From: Tenrec ecaudatus
Taxonomy: Eukaryota > Chordata > Mammalia > Afrosoricida > Tenrecidae
DNA length: 64,000 nucleotides
Assembly: GCF_050624435.1 (NCBI RefSeq)
Contig: NC_134540.1
Coordinates: forward strand, 26,288,001-26,352,000
Direction: 5' to 3'
In this document: positions 21,240-32,094 of the stretch, one piece after another
Numbering within the stretch: position 1 is the stretch's first letter
Layout of the letters: each line of letters begins with the position of its first letter
Program-made: the position numbers and the translations under genes
Notes under the pieces: generated by a model
What the model saw: only the letters and a program-made list of their open reading frames with translations
Told to the model about the DNA's origin: nothing
Databases searched by the model: none

Positions 21240-22035
21240 GAGTATTGTTGTTAGATGCCATCAAGTTAGTTCCAAGTGACAATGCTTCCATACAAAAGAA
21301 CAAAACACTGCTTGGCGCTGTCCCATCTTCACAATTGTTCTGCTTTACAGAGCAGTATGCAGCCACTGTGTCAGTCCAGCATACAGGTCGTATTCCTTTG
21401 CACTGACACTCTACCAAGCACGAGGTTCTTTTCCAGGGTCTGGTCTCTCCTGATAAAACATCCCAATTACATGACATCAAGTGTTGTCATCATTATTTGT
21501 AAGGATCAAGCGAGTTGTACTTCTTCTGGAAATCACAGTACATGGAATATTCTTCGCTAATACCATACTTTAATGCACTGATCCCTCTGTGATATTCATA
21601 CTCATTGTCTAATTTTTACAGACGTCTGAGACAATTAAAATGCTATTGTTTGGGTCAGGGACACTGTTGTCCTCAAAGTAACATCCTTGCTTTTCAACAC
21701 ATTAGAGATCCCGTAAAGCATATATGCCCAAGGCAATGCAAACTTTCATTTCTTGAATCCATGAACACTGGTTATTAATCTAATAAAAGAGAAATCCTTC
21801 ACCAATTCTGTCTTTTCTGTTTATCATGACATCACCTATTGGTTCAGTTGTGAGGATTTTGTTTTCCTTAGATTGAGTGGTAATCCATACAGAAGAAAGT
21901 ATTGCTAAAGGTTGGATCAAAGGTCCTTGATCTGTATTAGGAAGTACTTTAAATCCTCCTCACTCCAGCAAGCAAGGTTGTTCCAGCTATCTATCACAGG
22001 TTGTTCATAAGTCTTCCTTCAATCTCTTGGTATCT
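21240..22035 (-). mobile_element. RTE/BovB-type LINE 3' portion, antisense
   Basis: It starts with TTGTTGTTAGATGCCATCAA, followed by AGCCACTGTGTCAGTCCA, TTCCAGGGTCTGGTCTCTCC, CATGACATCACCTATTGGTT and CAGCAAGCAAGGTTGTTCCA. About 800 bp of the family 3' region; diverged, with no open RT. The class I provirus copy 2 lies just to its right. Confidence 0.8.
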
Positions 22036-22168
22036 GAGGAGTCCTGTTCACCTTGGGTGACCTTGCAGGTGCTTGATATACTGATCGCATAGCTTTCAGA
22101 ATCACAGCAACATGCAAACTATAACAGTGGTCCAACTGATAGAAAAGTGGTGGATATTCCAGAGGTTC

Positions 22169-22766
22169 TGTTAGGTTTTTTGAGTGGGTAATACCTCAGT
22201 TCTTTACTTCGCCTGATGAAAGAATTCAAACCGAAGCTTGTTTTGTAATTCAAGTGGGTGTTTATGGTGTCCAGGACAAGTTTCAGGTTTTATGGTCTCA
22301 AAGCGTTCTCAATAAGACACAAGTAACTTTGTGGACAAGAGCACCCACATGGGCGGAACAGGCAGGGTTGTTTCCCAGGAACTGAGGGAGCAAGAGGCAA
22401 GAGGCCATGGAGGCCAGGGATCGAGGAAGCCAGAGCACAAGGGCAAGGGCAAGGGAGCAAGAAAGTATCCCAGAGTGTGCTCCCTGTCTTTATGCTAGTC
22501 AATACCCTAGCAGGGGGAAGGGTGGTTGAAGAGTGCTTGGCCCATTGGCTGGGTTGAGCCCACCTGGGTGATGTCATGAACCTGGGTCTAGTTTGGACCA
22601 CCCATGTGCACCTCCTACCTGCTTGGGGGCTTAAGTATAGGCATACTCAGTTTGGGGTCTTCATAGGTGTCTAATGGTTGCCTAATTTCTTTCCAACCTC
22701 CTCTGTGGGGGCCTTTGCAGGCATGGGAGGGTCAATCACCTGTCCCTAAATGGTAGCTACCTAACA
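22169..22766 (-). repeat. ERV copy 2: 3' LTR
   Basis: 598 bp, TGTTAGG...CTACCTAACA on the plus strand. It aligns with 32741-33332 and 4989-5648. On the minus strand it is preceded by the polypurine tract AGAGGGGAAA (22767-22776), as required next to a 3' LTR. Confidence 0.9.
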
Positions 22767-23266
22767 TTTCCCCTCTGAAGGACTGTGGACCCAAATCCTT
22801 GGAGGTACTGGACAACAACGTCTATGCCTTCTTCAAAGGGACACAGAGTGGGGCTTTTGGGTCCACACCGTTCCTACTCTTTTGGGAGGAGTTGTCCACT
22901 TAGGGGTCCACGATGGATGAGATTGGGGTGATCCAGAAGCTGGTGATCCTGGGATTGGCAATCTTGGCTTCAGGTCATTGGTAACCTGATGACTTCTGGA
23001 AGAAACAAAAAAGGTAAGCTGTGTAGATAAGACTGGGGCAAAGCTGTGAGATAGCAGTGATCTTGGCAGTGTGGGTTAGTGTCACTGGAAAACTGGAAAG
23101 AAATCCTAGAACTGACAGGCATGAGTGACAGTTTACTTTAAACACAAAAATTGTGTGAAAGAATTCACTAGCTTAAAGACTGCTGTGGGCCTGAGATAGG
23201 GTTTTCTGAGAGCACTGATCTGTCTGAGGGTGGAGGTGAAACACCATCATAAGACCGTCCAAGTGT
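22767..23266 (-). other. ERV copy 2: residual env/3' region
   Basis: Only about 500 bp lie between the integrase end and the 3' LTR, where an intact element would have an env of about 2 kb. I see no surface or transmembrane motif. Env was most likely lost by deletion. Confidence 0.6.
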
Positions 23267-23937
23267 TCACAGGAGTACTTGTCTGTTTGTTCCACTTCTA
23301 AGGGGTCTGGCTTGTGATGGCTTCCATGGTTTCATCTGTGAATGGTGGATCCAAGCACTTTGTCCTGGAACCTTAATAGCAGGGCACTTAGAATTACTTG
23401 GAAGGGACCCTTCCAGACTGGCTGGAGCTGAAAATTTGGGGACCAGTCCTTCCAGGTTTTTATAAGAACTAGTTCTCCAGGCAGGCACTAGGGTGGTCGT
23501 TTTGCATACTCTTGGGTCTAGATGAGCCCTTGCTAATGGAATTCCTCCTGGTATTTGGACTATTCTTATGGCATATTGCTATATTAAAGCTATCTCAGAG
23601 TCAATAGCTGGCTCTGTTAAAAGGAAAGGTTGCCATATAAAACTTCGTAGGGGCTTAAACACATGAGTTGCTATGGGGGCAATTCTGAGATGTAACAGAA
23701 CTATTAGCAGTGCATGTTTCCACTTCATATGAGTTTCTTGGGTCAGTTTTCCTGAGGAGTAGCTTTAAGTGTTGGTTAATTCTCTCTACCTGCCCTGAGG
23801 ACTGCAGCTTCTTGGCATAGTGGAGACAAAAGGTTATTCATAAGTGTTGGGAGACTGCCTGAGTGATTTATGAGATTAAAGCAGGTCCATTATCACTTTG
23901 CAGTGCTTTGGAAAGACCAATTCAAGGTGTGGCAGTT
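23267..23937 (-). pseudogene. pol: ERV copy 2: integrase, second half
   Basis: The minus-strand translation shows SDNGPA, which holds the second catalytic Asp of the DDE integrase, then a SSGQVERIN block near the third acidic residue, and finally the C-terminal SH3-like region, open at 23267-23488 and containing WIHHSQMKPW, a hallmark of gammaretroviral integrase. Several stops occur. The first half lies on the other side of the MaLR-like insertion. Confidence 0.85.
23933..23937. repeat. Target duplication of nested MaLR-like provirus, left
   Basis: CAAGG here and CCAGG at 27681-27685: a 5-bp duplication with one difference. Removing the insert and one copy rejoins the integrase reading through its VIP-GL region. 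Confidence 0.75.
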
Positions 23938-24336
23938 ACATAATTTCCTTTTCCTTGCGAAGGGGTGGAGTCTAGACTGTCAATCAGGTCACAGCTTGAT
24001 GACCTCATTTTGGAAACGCAAATGGAGATAAATAGCTCACTGGAGGCCAGATACAGACTCGTTTTGCGTCATCTCCCTGTAGACATTCCTGTTGACAAGC
24101 CACATGAAACTATGCTGATAACAGCCAGAGCCTCGAGACTGCAGGAGCCACATGGAGACCCACCCACTAGCCTGTGATCTTCCTGCATTCAGCATCATTG
24201 CATGTGTTGTGAGTCTGAAGGGGAATCTATAGAGTGGTATCAGACAAATGGGTTAATATGGGACTTATGGGCTTGTTCTGAATTTGGCTTAAATATTTTC
24301 TCAACATGCAATAGCTCTTTTATATAAAGCTATTTC

Positions 24337-25494
24337 TCTCCCCCTCCCATTCTTCTCAAGGTTATCACAGTTTTGCTTTGTTTTTTAATCATTTTATTGG
24401 GTGCTCATACAACTCTTATCACAATCCATACATACATCAGTTGGCTAAAGCACATTTATACATTAATTACCCTCATCGTTCTTAAAACATTTGCTCTCCA
24501 TGTAAGCCCTTGGCATCAGCTCCTCATTTTCTCCCCTCCCTTCCTGCTCCCCCTTCCCTCATGAACCCTTGATAATTTATAAAGTATTATTTTGTCATAT
24601 CTTATACTGTCTGATGTCTCCTGTCACCCACTTTTCTATTTTCCATCCCCCAGAGAGGAAGTTATATGTAGATCCCTGTAATCGGTTCTCCCATTCTACC
24701 CCACCCTCCCACTACCCACCTGGCATTGCCACTCTCACCACTGGTCCTGAAGGGATCATCCATCCTGGGTTCCCTGTGTTTCCAGTTCCTATCTGAATCA
24801 GTGTCCATCCTCTGGTATAGCCAGATTTGTAAGGTAGAATTGGGATCATGATAGTGGGGTGGGAACTATTTAGGAACTAGAGGAAGTTGTATGTTTTATC
24901 ATTGCTATACTGCACCCTGACTGACTCATCTCCTCCCTGTGACCCTTCTGTAAGGGGATGTCCAGTTGCCTACAGATGGACTTTGGGTCCCCACTATACA
25001 CCCCCCCTCATTCACAATGATATGGTTGTTTTGTTCTTTGATGCCTCATACCTCATCCCTTCGACACAAAGGTTGGTGTGCTTCTTCCATGTGGGCTTTG
25101 TTGTTTCTCAGCTAGAAGGCCACTTGTTTATCTTCAAACTTTTAAGACCCCAGATGCTATATCATTTGACAGCTGGGCACCATCAGCTTTCTTCACCACA
25201 TTTGCTTATGCACCTGCTTTGTCTCCAGTGATTTTGTCGGGAAAGTGAGCATCATGGAATGCCAGTTTAATAGAACAAAGTATTCTTACACTTAGAGAGT
25301 ACTTGAGTGGAGGCCCAATGTCCATCTGCTATCTTAATACTAAACCTATAAATATATGCACATAAATCTATTTTCCCATCCTCAAATATAAATATATTTA
25401 CATATGTACATGTCTTTATCTTGACCTCTATAAATGCCCTTTGCCTCCTAGCTCTTTCCTCTATTTCCTTCTACTTTCCTCTTGTCCCACTATC
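24337..25494 (-). mobile_element. L1-type 3' end repeat, copy B, inside MaLR-like 5' LTR
   Basis: Same family as copy A at 10265. AATAAA and an A tail (as T-rich TTTTGCTTTGTTTTTTAATC) lie at the low-coordinate end, so sense is minus. Short flanking repeats, AAGCTATTTCT on the left (about 24328) and AAGCTCTTTCG on the right (about 25495), fit a target duplication of about 10 bp inside the LTR. It has one copy of the segment that is tandem in copies A and C. Confidence 0.75.
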
Positions 25495-25560
25495 AAGCTC
25501 TTTCGTATACACATATGAGTGTCTATGAATTTATTTCTCTAGTCAAAGCAGACTAATACA

Positions 25561-27164
25561 TTGTACTTGGAAGTGGGGTACTTAAGAAACAAATCATTAA
25601 GATGAAGAAGGGATGCTTGACCTCTGTCTCATGTTGGATTTTCTTCTTTGGCTAGCCAGAGGTCATGTATGGCCATGCAATTTCGTGGGTTGATTTCTGG
25701 AAAGAATTTGAGGAGTTAAAATATTATTTATCTTGTTTGGTTATTCCTGTTTGAAATGATGAAAATGACCATGATTAATGAATATTTTGAGCTCTTAGGG
25801 CATAATCACCCCTCGAATTTCTCAGAGACCATGCCGCTTAGTGAAAATGGCAGACAGAAGGTCAAAGTGGCTGACAGAAAGCCTGGCTCTGACTTGATGC
25901 TCTCAGAGGCCTAAACCATAATTTGTATGCATGGAACAGTTAAGGATTAAGATAAAATAGATAAGGATTGACCTTGATTGTTTTAATATTTGAGTTTAGG
26001 ATCTGATTCTACTGTATTTATACTGATTTCTTCTGCTTATTTTTATCGATATAAAATTGAAACAGATAATTATCAGGAGCATGAAAATAGTGAGCTTGTA
26101 AGACCACTTGTCTTCAGCTATTAAAACTGGATTGATCCTTAAATAGGTGTAGGACAGGCCTGCAAGGAAGGCTCTGAATAGATAAGACCCACACAGTGTG
26201 TCTTGAGTGCTCAACACATTCCATGGTGAAGAGACTTGCCTAGGTGCCTGTTTACAGATTTAAAAATGGGGAAAAAGAGAACCCTTTAGATCTTTGAATT
26301 TTGAACTAATGGTTTTTGTCAGAAGCTGAAAAAAAATCTGAAACCATGAAGAAAACTCCTCTCTAGGACTCAACGTTAAGGGGAGCCTGTGGGCAGGGTG
26401 AAGTGCTTGCTAGGTGACCACCTGGATACACTTGTTGAATGGAAGTGGGAGAAAAGCAGCAATAGAGAGATGGGCTGAGTCTGACCACTGACACCTGTGG
26501 GCCTGGTTTACACAAACTAGACAAGAAGATGAGAGCAAGTTAATCAGTGTGAAGTTCATGGACTAACACAAGGGGTCTAGAGTTGTTGAGAATTTGTGAT
26601 GGCTTCCATGGTCTAAAGGCAAGATAGCCAATGGGCACCCTGGTGAAGCTAAAGTGAGGTTGTCCACATTCAGTTGACCAGAAGCCCACCAAAGAAAGAG
26701 AAGATTTTTGAGCCTGTGAATTGGTGCATATTACTGCTGACTTTATGGCCTGTCCTGATGTGACTTTGCTTATGGATACAGACTTACAGGTTACACTTGG
26801 AATGAAGATTCTTCACATCAAAGAATACGATTGACTCCTCAGAGCACTGGGTTGATGTAAGTGGGTGGAATAGAAATTAGATACTCAAAATTGGAGGGAT
26901 AAGGCATGAAGTAGTTGGCTTATAAACTTTCATAGGTGGCGGAATGTATTAAGGATTAAGGTTTAGGTTTTACTTCACAATTGTTAGGCACAGAATATTG
27001 TTGTGTTGTTTACTTATAGAATATTATGTTTAAGTGAGGCTTTGGTACATATTGAATTGTATGCATTTTAGATTTATCATGTTAGGAACAAATATGATTT
27101 TATTAATTTGTTTAAAAATTATATATTGCTAAAAAGTTGTCTAAGTTTCAAGTTGACAAGAGGT
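25561..27164 (+). other. MaLR-like internal region
   Basis: A 1.6-kb AT-rich internal sequence between the two LTRs. I see no open frame or retroviral motif on either strand. A GATGGCTTCCATGG block and phrases resembling MaLR internal sequences fit a non-coding internal region. Confidence 0.55.
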
Positions 27165-27689
27165 GGTTGGTAGCAGTTACATAATCTGTCAATTTTCAAA
27201 AGGGTGGAGTCTAGACTGTCAATCAGGTTGCGGTTTGATGACCTCTTTGGGAAGCACAAATGGAGATAAATAGCTAATTGGAGGCCAGATACAGAACCTC
27301 TCTGATTCATCTCCCTGTGAGACATTCCTTTTGACAAGACATAAGGAGCTATGCTTATTACAGGCAAAGTCTTCTTGCTGGAGGAGCCATATGGAGACTC
27401 ACATCAGCGCAGAGATGTTTCCACCGTCACTTGGTCCACTACACTTTCCACCTACTTGTCGGTGATCTTCTGCATGTGGCATCATTGCATGTGTTACATG
27501 AGTCTGAAGAGGAATTTATAGATAGGTATAGGACATATGGACTTATATCGAACTTATGGACTTGATCTGGACTGGGGTGGGATGTTTTCTCAATATGTAG
27601 TTGCTCTTTTATATAAAGCTCTTTCTTATACATATACACATGTCTATATATTTGTTTCTCTAGCCAACCCAGACTAACATACCAGGAAT

Positions 27690-27997
27690 TACATCTTGAA
27701 GTAACCTGTTAGACGCTTCATGAGTCTTCTCAGTGTGGGTGGGATATGCATCAATCTACCTTTTAAAAGTGTTTGTGAACACTAGAAGATACTTGAATCA
27801 TTGGATGGCTAGAACTTGGGTAAAATCCATCTGCCAGTCTCCCCCAGGGTAGGATCCCATGTACTGAGCAGGTTGAGAAAGGTCACTTCTAAGTGCCCCT
27901 TGCAGACTGCCATCTCGCAGGTGGGACAGTGAGTGGTTACTGACCTAATAGTTGAGGTTAAATTAGCCCCACAGAGCTGTTGAGTAGGCTGGGTCAA
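27690..27997 (-). pseudogene. pol: ERV copy 2: integrase, first half
   Basis: The minus-strand translation has the end of the zinc-binding domain (a CPTCEM motif), then the start of the catalytic core with W-Q-M-D-F-T-like residues (first catalytic Asp) and a YPTHTEKT-like block. The piece stops at the MaLR-like insertion (27685) and continues at 23932. There are stops in the core. Confidence 0.8.
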
Positions 27998-28073
27998 GGA
28001 GGTTTTACAGGTAAAATGGGTGATGTAGGGAAAAGCTTTTAAAACTTTCCACTGTAACTATGGCAATAGGAAT

Positions 28074-28513
28074 TTATTGTTTTTCTCCCACCAGTTTGGA
28101 GGCAGAATTCTTGTTTTGGCTTGTTGCACTTTTTCTGGAAGAGGGAGCTGGTTTGGGGGGAATCAAAGCATTTAAGATGGCTAAGGGTTTTGTGCCCAGG
28201 GCAGCCAGACAGGTTGCCTTGTCAGCTGCTCTGTTGCACATGGCGACTTCCGAGTCGCCCTTCTGGTGCCCTTGGAAGTGCACTACTGCCACTTCAGCAG
28301 GCTTTTGGAAACTTCTAAGAGAGACTCCGTATTAATGGGGCTTCCCTGAGTGGTTAGAGAACTTCTTTCCTGCCAGTTTGAATAGTGTGTGTGGAGAATT
28401 GTAAATCTATATTTTGAATCTGTGTACAGTGTTAATCTCTTTCCCTCTGCTAGCTGAATGCCCTGTGACAAAGCTATGAGTTCAGCCAGCTGGCAGGTGA
28501 TTGACTTAGTCAC
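28074..28513 (-). pseudogene. pol: ERV copy 2: RNase H
   Basis: Two overlapping open pieces give a gammaretroviral RNase H: AELIALSQGIQLAEGK, then LYTDSKY (acidic residue in TDS), then VVHFQGHQKGDSEVA and a following NRAADKA segment with the last acidic residue. The change of frame near 28285 breaks the domain. RNase H removes RNA from the RNA:DNA hybrid in reverse transcription. Confidence 0.88.
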
Positions 28514-28988
28514 AGGAATGACTTAGTCACAGGAAACAATGGAATAACTTGCCCTATGCACTCTATTGGTCACAAAGCTGATACCATCAGAAAACCAGAC
28601 AGTCTTCTACAGCAAGAGGTTGGTCTTTAAGGTCTGGCCAAGGCTGACTCATAGTAGACAATAGCTCAAAGCAAGAATGGAGAAGTTCAGAGTTCCTCCC
28701 AGGGACATGGAGTAATGTAGCTGGATTGAGGGTGCTACAAGATCGAACGATGACATCAGGGTTCTATCTAAGGAGGATTTGATACTTTAATAGATTGCAG
28801 TCAGAAAGCCAGTTATAGCCTTTAGGTTGGAGCACCATGGTGAGTGAGGACCTCTAAAGGTCCTCTTGTGATAATCTTAACACCTTCTTGGACTAAGAGT
28901 GCCATGACTGCTATTGAGCATAGGCCAGGTATCCAGCCTGCTGAGGTAAGGAACATTGGAATGCTATAGTGGGACTAGGATGAGGCCT
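28514..28988 (-). pseudogene. pol: ERV copy 2: RT remnant with internal deletion
   Basis: Aligns with about 240-740 of copy 1, then jumps near 28950 to sequence matching 1885 onward of copy 1. About 1.15 kb is missing, including the YIDD region and most of the RT core. A short TAAGGA/TAAGA match occurs at the junction. Confidence 0.75.
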
Positions 28989-29468
28989 TGTGGCAGTTAT
29001 GTAATCTGTTGTCTATTTGAGACCATTAAGAGTGAAGGAGTAGAGTTTAGCCTGTCAATCAGGCCACAGCTTGATGATCTCATTTGGAGGCGCTATGGAA
29101 GTAAATTGCTTGCCAGAAGCGGGACATACCTTCACTCACTACACTGAATTACTGAGGACAAGAGTAATGGAGCTACGTTTATGCACCCAGGACTCAGAGA
29201 GCAGGAGGAGTCACGTGGAGACCCCTGCCAGCACTGAGACCCTTACTTCACCTCTGGATCCACAGACTTTCCACCCACTGGCCTGTCATCTTCCTCCATT
29301 CCACATCATTGCAATGTGTATCTTGAGTCCGAAGAGGAATTTATAGATTGGTATCCAACATATAGGCTAATATCATACTTCAGGACTTAATCTGGACTGA
29401 TGTGAGAAGGTTTCTCAATATTCAAATGCTTTTGTATGAATTTGTTTCTTTAGTTTCTCTAGAACACA
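28989..29468 (+). mobile_element. Solo LTR, MaLR/ERVL-like family A, in ERV copy 2
   Basis: TGTGGCAG...GAACACA ends, 480 bp, flanked by GGCCT (28984-28988) and GGCCC (29469-29473). Copy 1 has an uninterrupted GAGGCCCTATGAC at this place (about 1915), so the pre-insertion site is known. Confidence 0.9.
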
Positions 29469-29629
29469 GGCCCCATCATTACGTAGGTGTGTAGCTTAGA
29501 CAATACATCTTGACCTAGAAGATGACTGGACTTTCATGGACTGCTAGAAAGCTATGAGAGAAGTAAAAGTATCCCCAGAGACCGCTTCAAGGTTTCATAA
29601 GGGTTTTACTACAGGTTTTCCTGACACCC

Positions 29630-29985
29630 CTATGATGGTGCAAGTGTGTGTTGCCAGGGGTTGGACAAGGAGGTAAGGGCAGAGTAGGTAGACCCATTAT
29701 CTAAGAGAAAACTTTCTGACCCACCTGCCACATCTATACTCACTTGAGGCTCCAGGCCAGTAATAGCAAACTCCTGCTGCTGGACTCTCTGGACCTTGAC
29801 ATTTGAATCCTCAGTTAGCAGCTGCACACTAGCCTGGGCTGCCTCCCCTCCTGGGTGCCACCATAGGACAGAGTGCTGCATAAAGCCCAATTTGTTTGCA
29901 TTGGTAGCGAGGCCCTCATGGAGGCCTATTTTGGTTAGGGCAATCCCTTTCCCTGTGACCAGGGCGATGGCACACATAGCAACCG
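29630..29985 (-). pseudogene. pro: ERV copy 2: protease and end of nucleocapsid
   Basis: A 115-residue open stretch has the protease lead-in EPQVSIDVAG and then LLDNGSTYSALTS: the active-site triplet is DNG (29693-29701), where copy 1 has DTG. In a shifted frame at about 29930-29985 a CCHC knuckle, CYVCHRPGHRERDC, keeps all four zinc ligands. The frame offset shows an indel between nucleocapsid and protease. Confidence 0.85.
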
Positions 29986-30031
29986 GCGCCTGGTTCGGGG
30001 TCTTGGGAACCTGGGAGGAGGCTAATGGGTA

Positions 30032-30235
30032 TTAGTTAACAATGGCAACCACTACCTGCACATGCCTAACGATCTTCCTTCTCTCTTCGTCCTGAGCCTG
30101 GGCTTCTTGCTCTTTGCCCCTAGTGTAAAAGGTGGCATTGGCACTAATGACCATCTCTTCTAGGGTGGCTCCTTCAAGCTTTTGCACTAACTTCTGTAGC
30201 TTTTTCTGAATGTCTGGTGTGGGCTGTGTGAGCAA
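30032..30235 (-). pseudogene. gag: ERV copy 2: gag capsid C-terminus
   Basis: The open piece includes PDIQKKLQKL and EEMVISANATFYTRGKEQ, matching the gammaretroviral capsid end, followed by a charged helix region. Nearly the same residues occur in copy 1 at 2257-2643. Confidence 0.85.
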
Positions 30236-31040
30236 TTTGCCTCTGAGTAGAGCTTGTCCTTCATATGAGTCTATGTCTACTGTGGAGTGATTCCTCAGGA
30301 CTTCGCTCAGCCGTTCTAAGATACTCCTGGGAATTTCATTAGGCCCCTGGTTAAAGCTGTCACTTTAGTTGTTGATGAACTTTTGCCACCCTGACTTTAG
30401 TCCATTTTTGATGCACACCAGAAAATGTTCCCTTGCCCACCTGTCGTTGGGCTCATTCTAATGCCAGATGGGATCCGTTGGAGACTCAGCTATTTTACTT
30501 TCATCATGTGTAAACCTTCTGCAAACTTCCTCCCTTTCTCCGGCACACATTCTTTCTCAAAGTCTGTTATAGTCTGGCCCCACATGATCATTACATCCTT
30601 CTATGTCAAGTCGTAGCCTAGGGTGAGGTGCTGAACGGTCTCTCTGTACTGTTCTCTACTGTCAGAATAGTGGTCTAGGTTTCTCTTAATCTGCCTGAGT
30701 TTAGTTAAGGTGAAAGGCTTGTGAATTGCCTGGGGACCAAACTCCCCAATTACCTCTATTAAGGGTAGAATTTTGATGGGACCACCTTTCCCCTCAGCTT
30801 CTCTAGATTCACGGACTGAGGGTGCTGTGACTGGGGTGAGGGTACACGGGCCTTCAGCTTCAGGACCCCTTAGGGGGGTCAGAAGGGAAAATGCGCCATT
30901 CTTCCCACAGGATTCCCCAGCACCTAGAATGTACTGAGGACAGAGGGTGTTTCAGAAAGCTATTGGCTTCCTTTTTTCTAGTGTCTGCTGGTCAAATCTG
31001 TACTAGTTAGACACATGTAACACTGATCCTTTGGTGACAG
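30236..31040 (-). pseudogene. gag: ERV copy 2: gag capsid, decayed
   Basis: Aligns with 2643-3450 of copy 1 but has an additional stretch (about 30530-30700) not seen there. No long open frame. Capsid motifs are recognisable only by alignment with copy 1. Confidence 0.6.
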
Positions 31041-31640
31041 ATCCCACCTAGAAAACAAAACAATAGGAAGCTTAGAGAACCCAGTGCCCTGCGGTCATAA
31101 TCTGATGTCCCAGCATGCACCAAAGACACTGTAAAACTTGCGCCTGATCAGATGCCTCAATTCCAGGGAGTGAGTTGGGGGACCCAGTCTCTGACAGCAC
31201 ACTCTGCCCCAAGCATTTCTAGACACTATGTGAGGGATTGGTTGGCCACCAGCTCGGGTGACCTTATAGGGCTGATGAAGCATCTATGGGTCATATCTGG
31301 ACCAACGGACGGGTTGCAGTACACAAAGCACTCCCATTGAGAATGGACTCCTGAATGTCCATCTAGAAAACAAACAACAGGGAAGTTAGCGAGCCTACTG
31401 TCCCAGGGTCATAACTGAAGTCCCAGCACACACCACATTAAGGCGCTGTGAAATTTTGAACCCTGAACAGATGCCTCTGTTTGAGAGAAGAGGTCAGGGA
31501 ACCTGTGTTTCCTGGTGAACTGGACCCAGACAATTTTTTACACAGCAAGCAAGGCATGTTAGGCTGACTACTAGGGTGACCTCACAGGAAACATGGAGGG
31601 AATTATTGGCATGAGTAATTCACCTGGACCTCTGAAGGTG
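31041..31640 (-). repeat. ERV copy 2: ~315-bp tandem duplication
   Basis: The sequence from about 31045 (CACCTAGAAAACAAAAC) recurs from about 31359 (CATCTAGAAAACAAACAAC), including GATGTCCCAGCA/GAAGTCCCAGCA, and later GTGACCTTATAGG (31259) and GTGACCTCACAGG (31577). Copy 1 has one unit (about 3455). Confidence 0.75.
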
Positions 31641-31795
31641 GGACCACTGCTTGGAGTGGCCTTACAATTGACTCCAAAGGTGACCACTGACTTATGAGTG
31701 TCCTTTCTGCAAACTTTGAAGGGGCCGAGACCTATCAATTGACTGAGTGTACTTTCAGTCACTCTAGGGCAATTAGGATCCTTGGCTGGACACAC
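31571..31795 (-). pseudogene. gag: ERV copy 2: gag N-terminal piece
   Basis: An open piece beginning MCPAKDPNCPRVTESTLSQ; copy 1 has the related start MCPAKDSRFPRVTE at 3886. The internal Met is not a proven start. The product region (matrix or linker) is unnamed. Confidence 0.5.
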
Positions 31796-31881
31796 ATGTT
31801 ACACCAGAACTGTGCCAGGAACGGAAATGGCCAAGAGGCCAGGCACCTGAAGACTGGGGGACAGTTGTGCTTAAAAACCTT

Positions 31882-32094
31882 TCAAAACAGCAGGGTTAGC
31901 AGTTTCTCAGTGGACTTGCTTCCTAATGCCTTTTGCCAAAGCTTGACAAAAGAGAAAAACAACCAGCAGGAGAAACAAAACAACATACTAGCAGAAATCC
32001 AAGGCCAAACACCCAAACAGGACCAAGCTACTTCTTTGTGAACAGGAGAAAACAGTTGGGGGACATCCGTGGACAAACCAGGCCAAAAAACCAT
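31882..32094 (-). pseudogene. ERV copy 2: hydrophobic leader ORF upstream of gag
   Basis: A 70-codon open stretch homologous to 3960-4223 of copy 1, ending at the same stop. The hydrophobic run reads SASMLFCFSCWLFFSFVKLW. Conservation of both the hydrophobic block and the stop suggests a real ancestral leader peptide, or a gag leader that was already closed. Confidence 0.5.

Larger units (their letters stand above)
23938..27680 (+). mobile_element. MaLR/ERVL-like provirus inserted in integrase
   Basis: Two LTRs of family A (23938-25560 with an inserted L1-type repeat, and about 27165-27680) enclose about 1.6 kb of internal sequence on the plus strand. The internal part starts TTGTACTTGGAAGTGGGGTA right after the 5' LTR, as in MaLR/ERVL elements, and has no recognisable gag or pol. 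It is therefore non-autonomous. It ends with a purine-rich stretch (ACAAGAGGTGG) before the 3' LTR. Confidence 0.8.
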
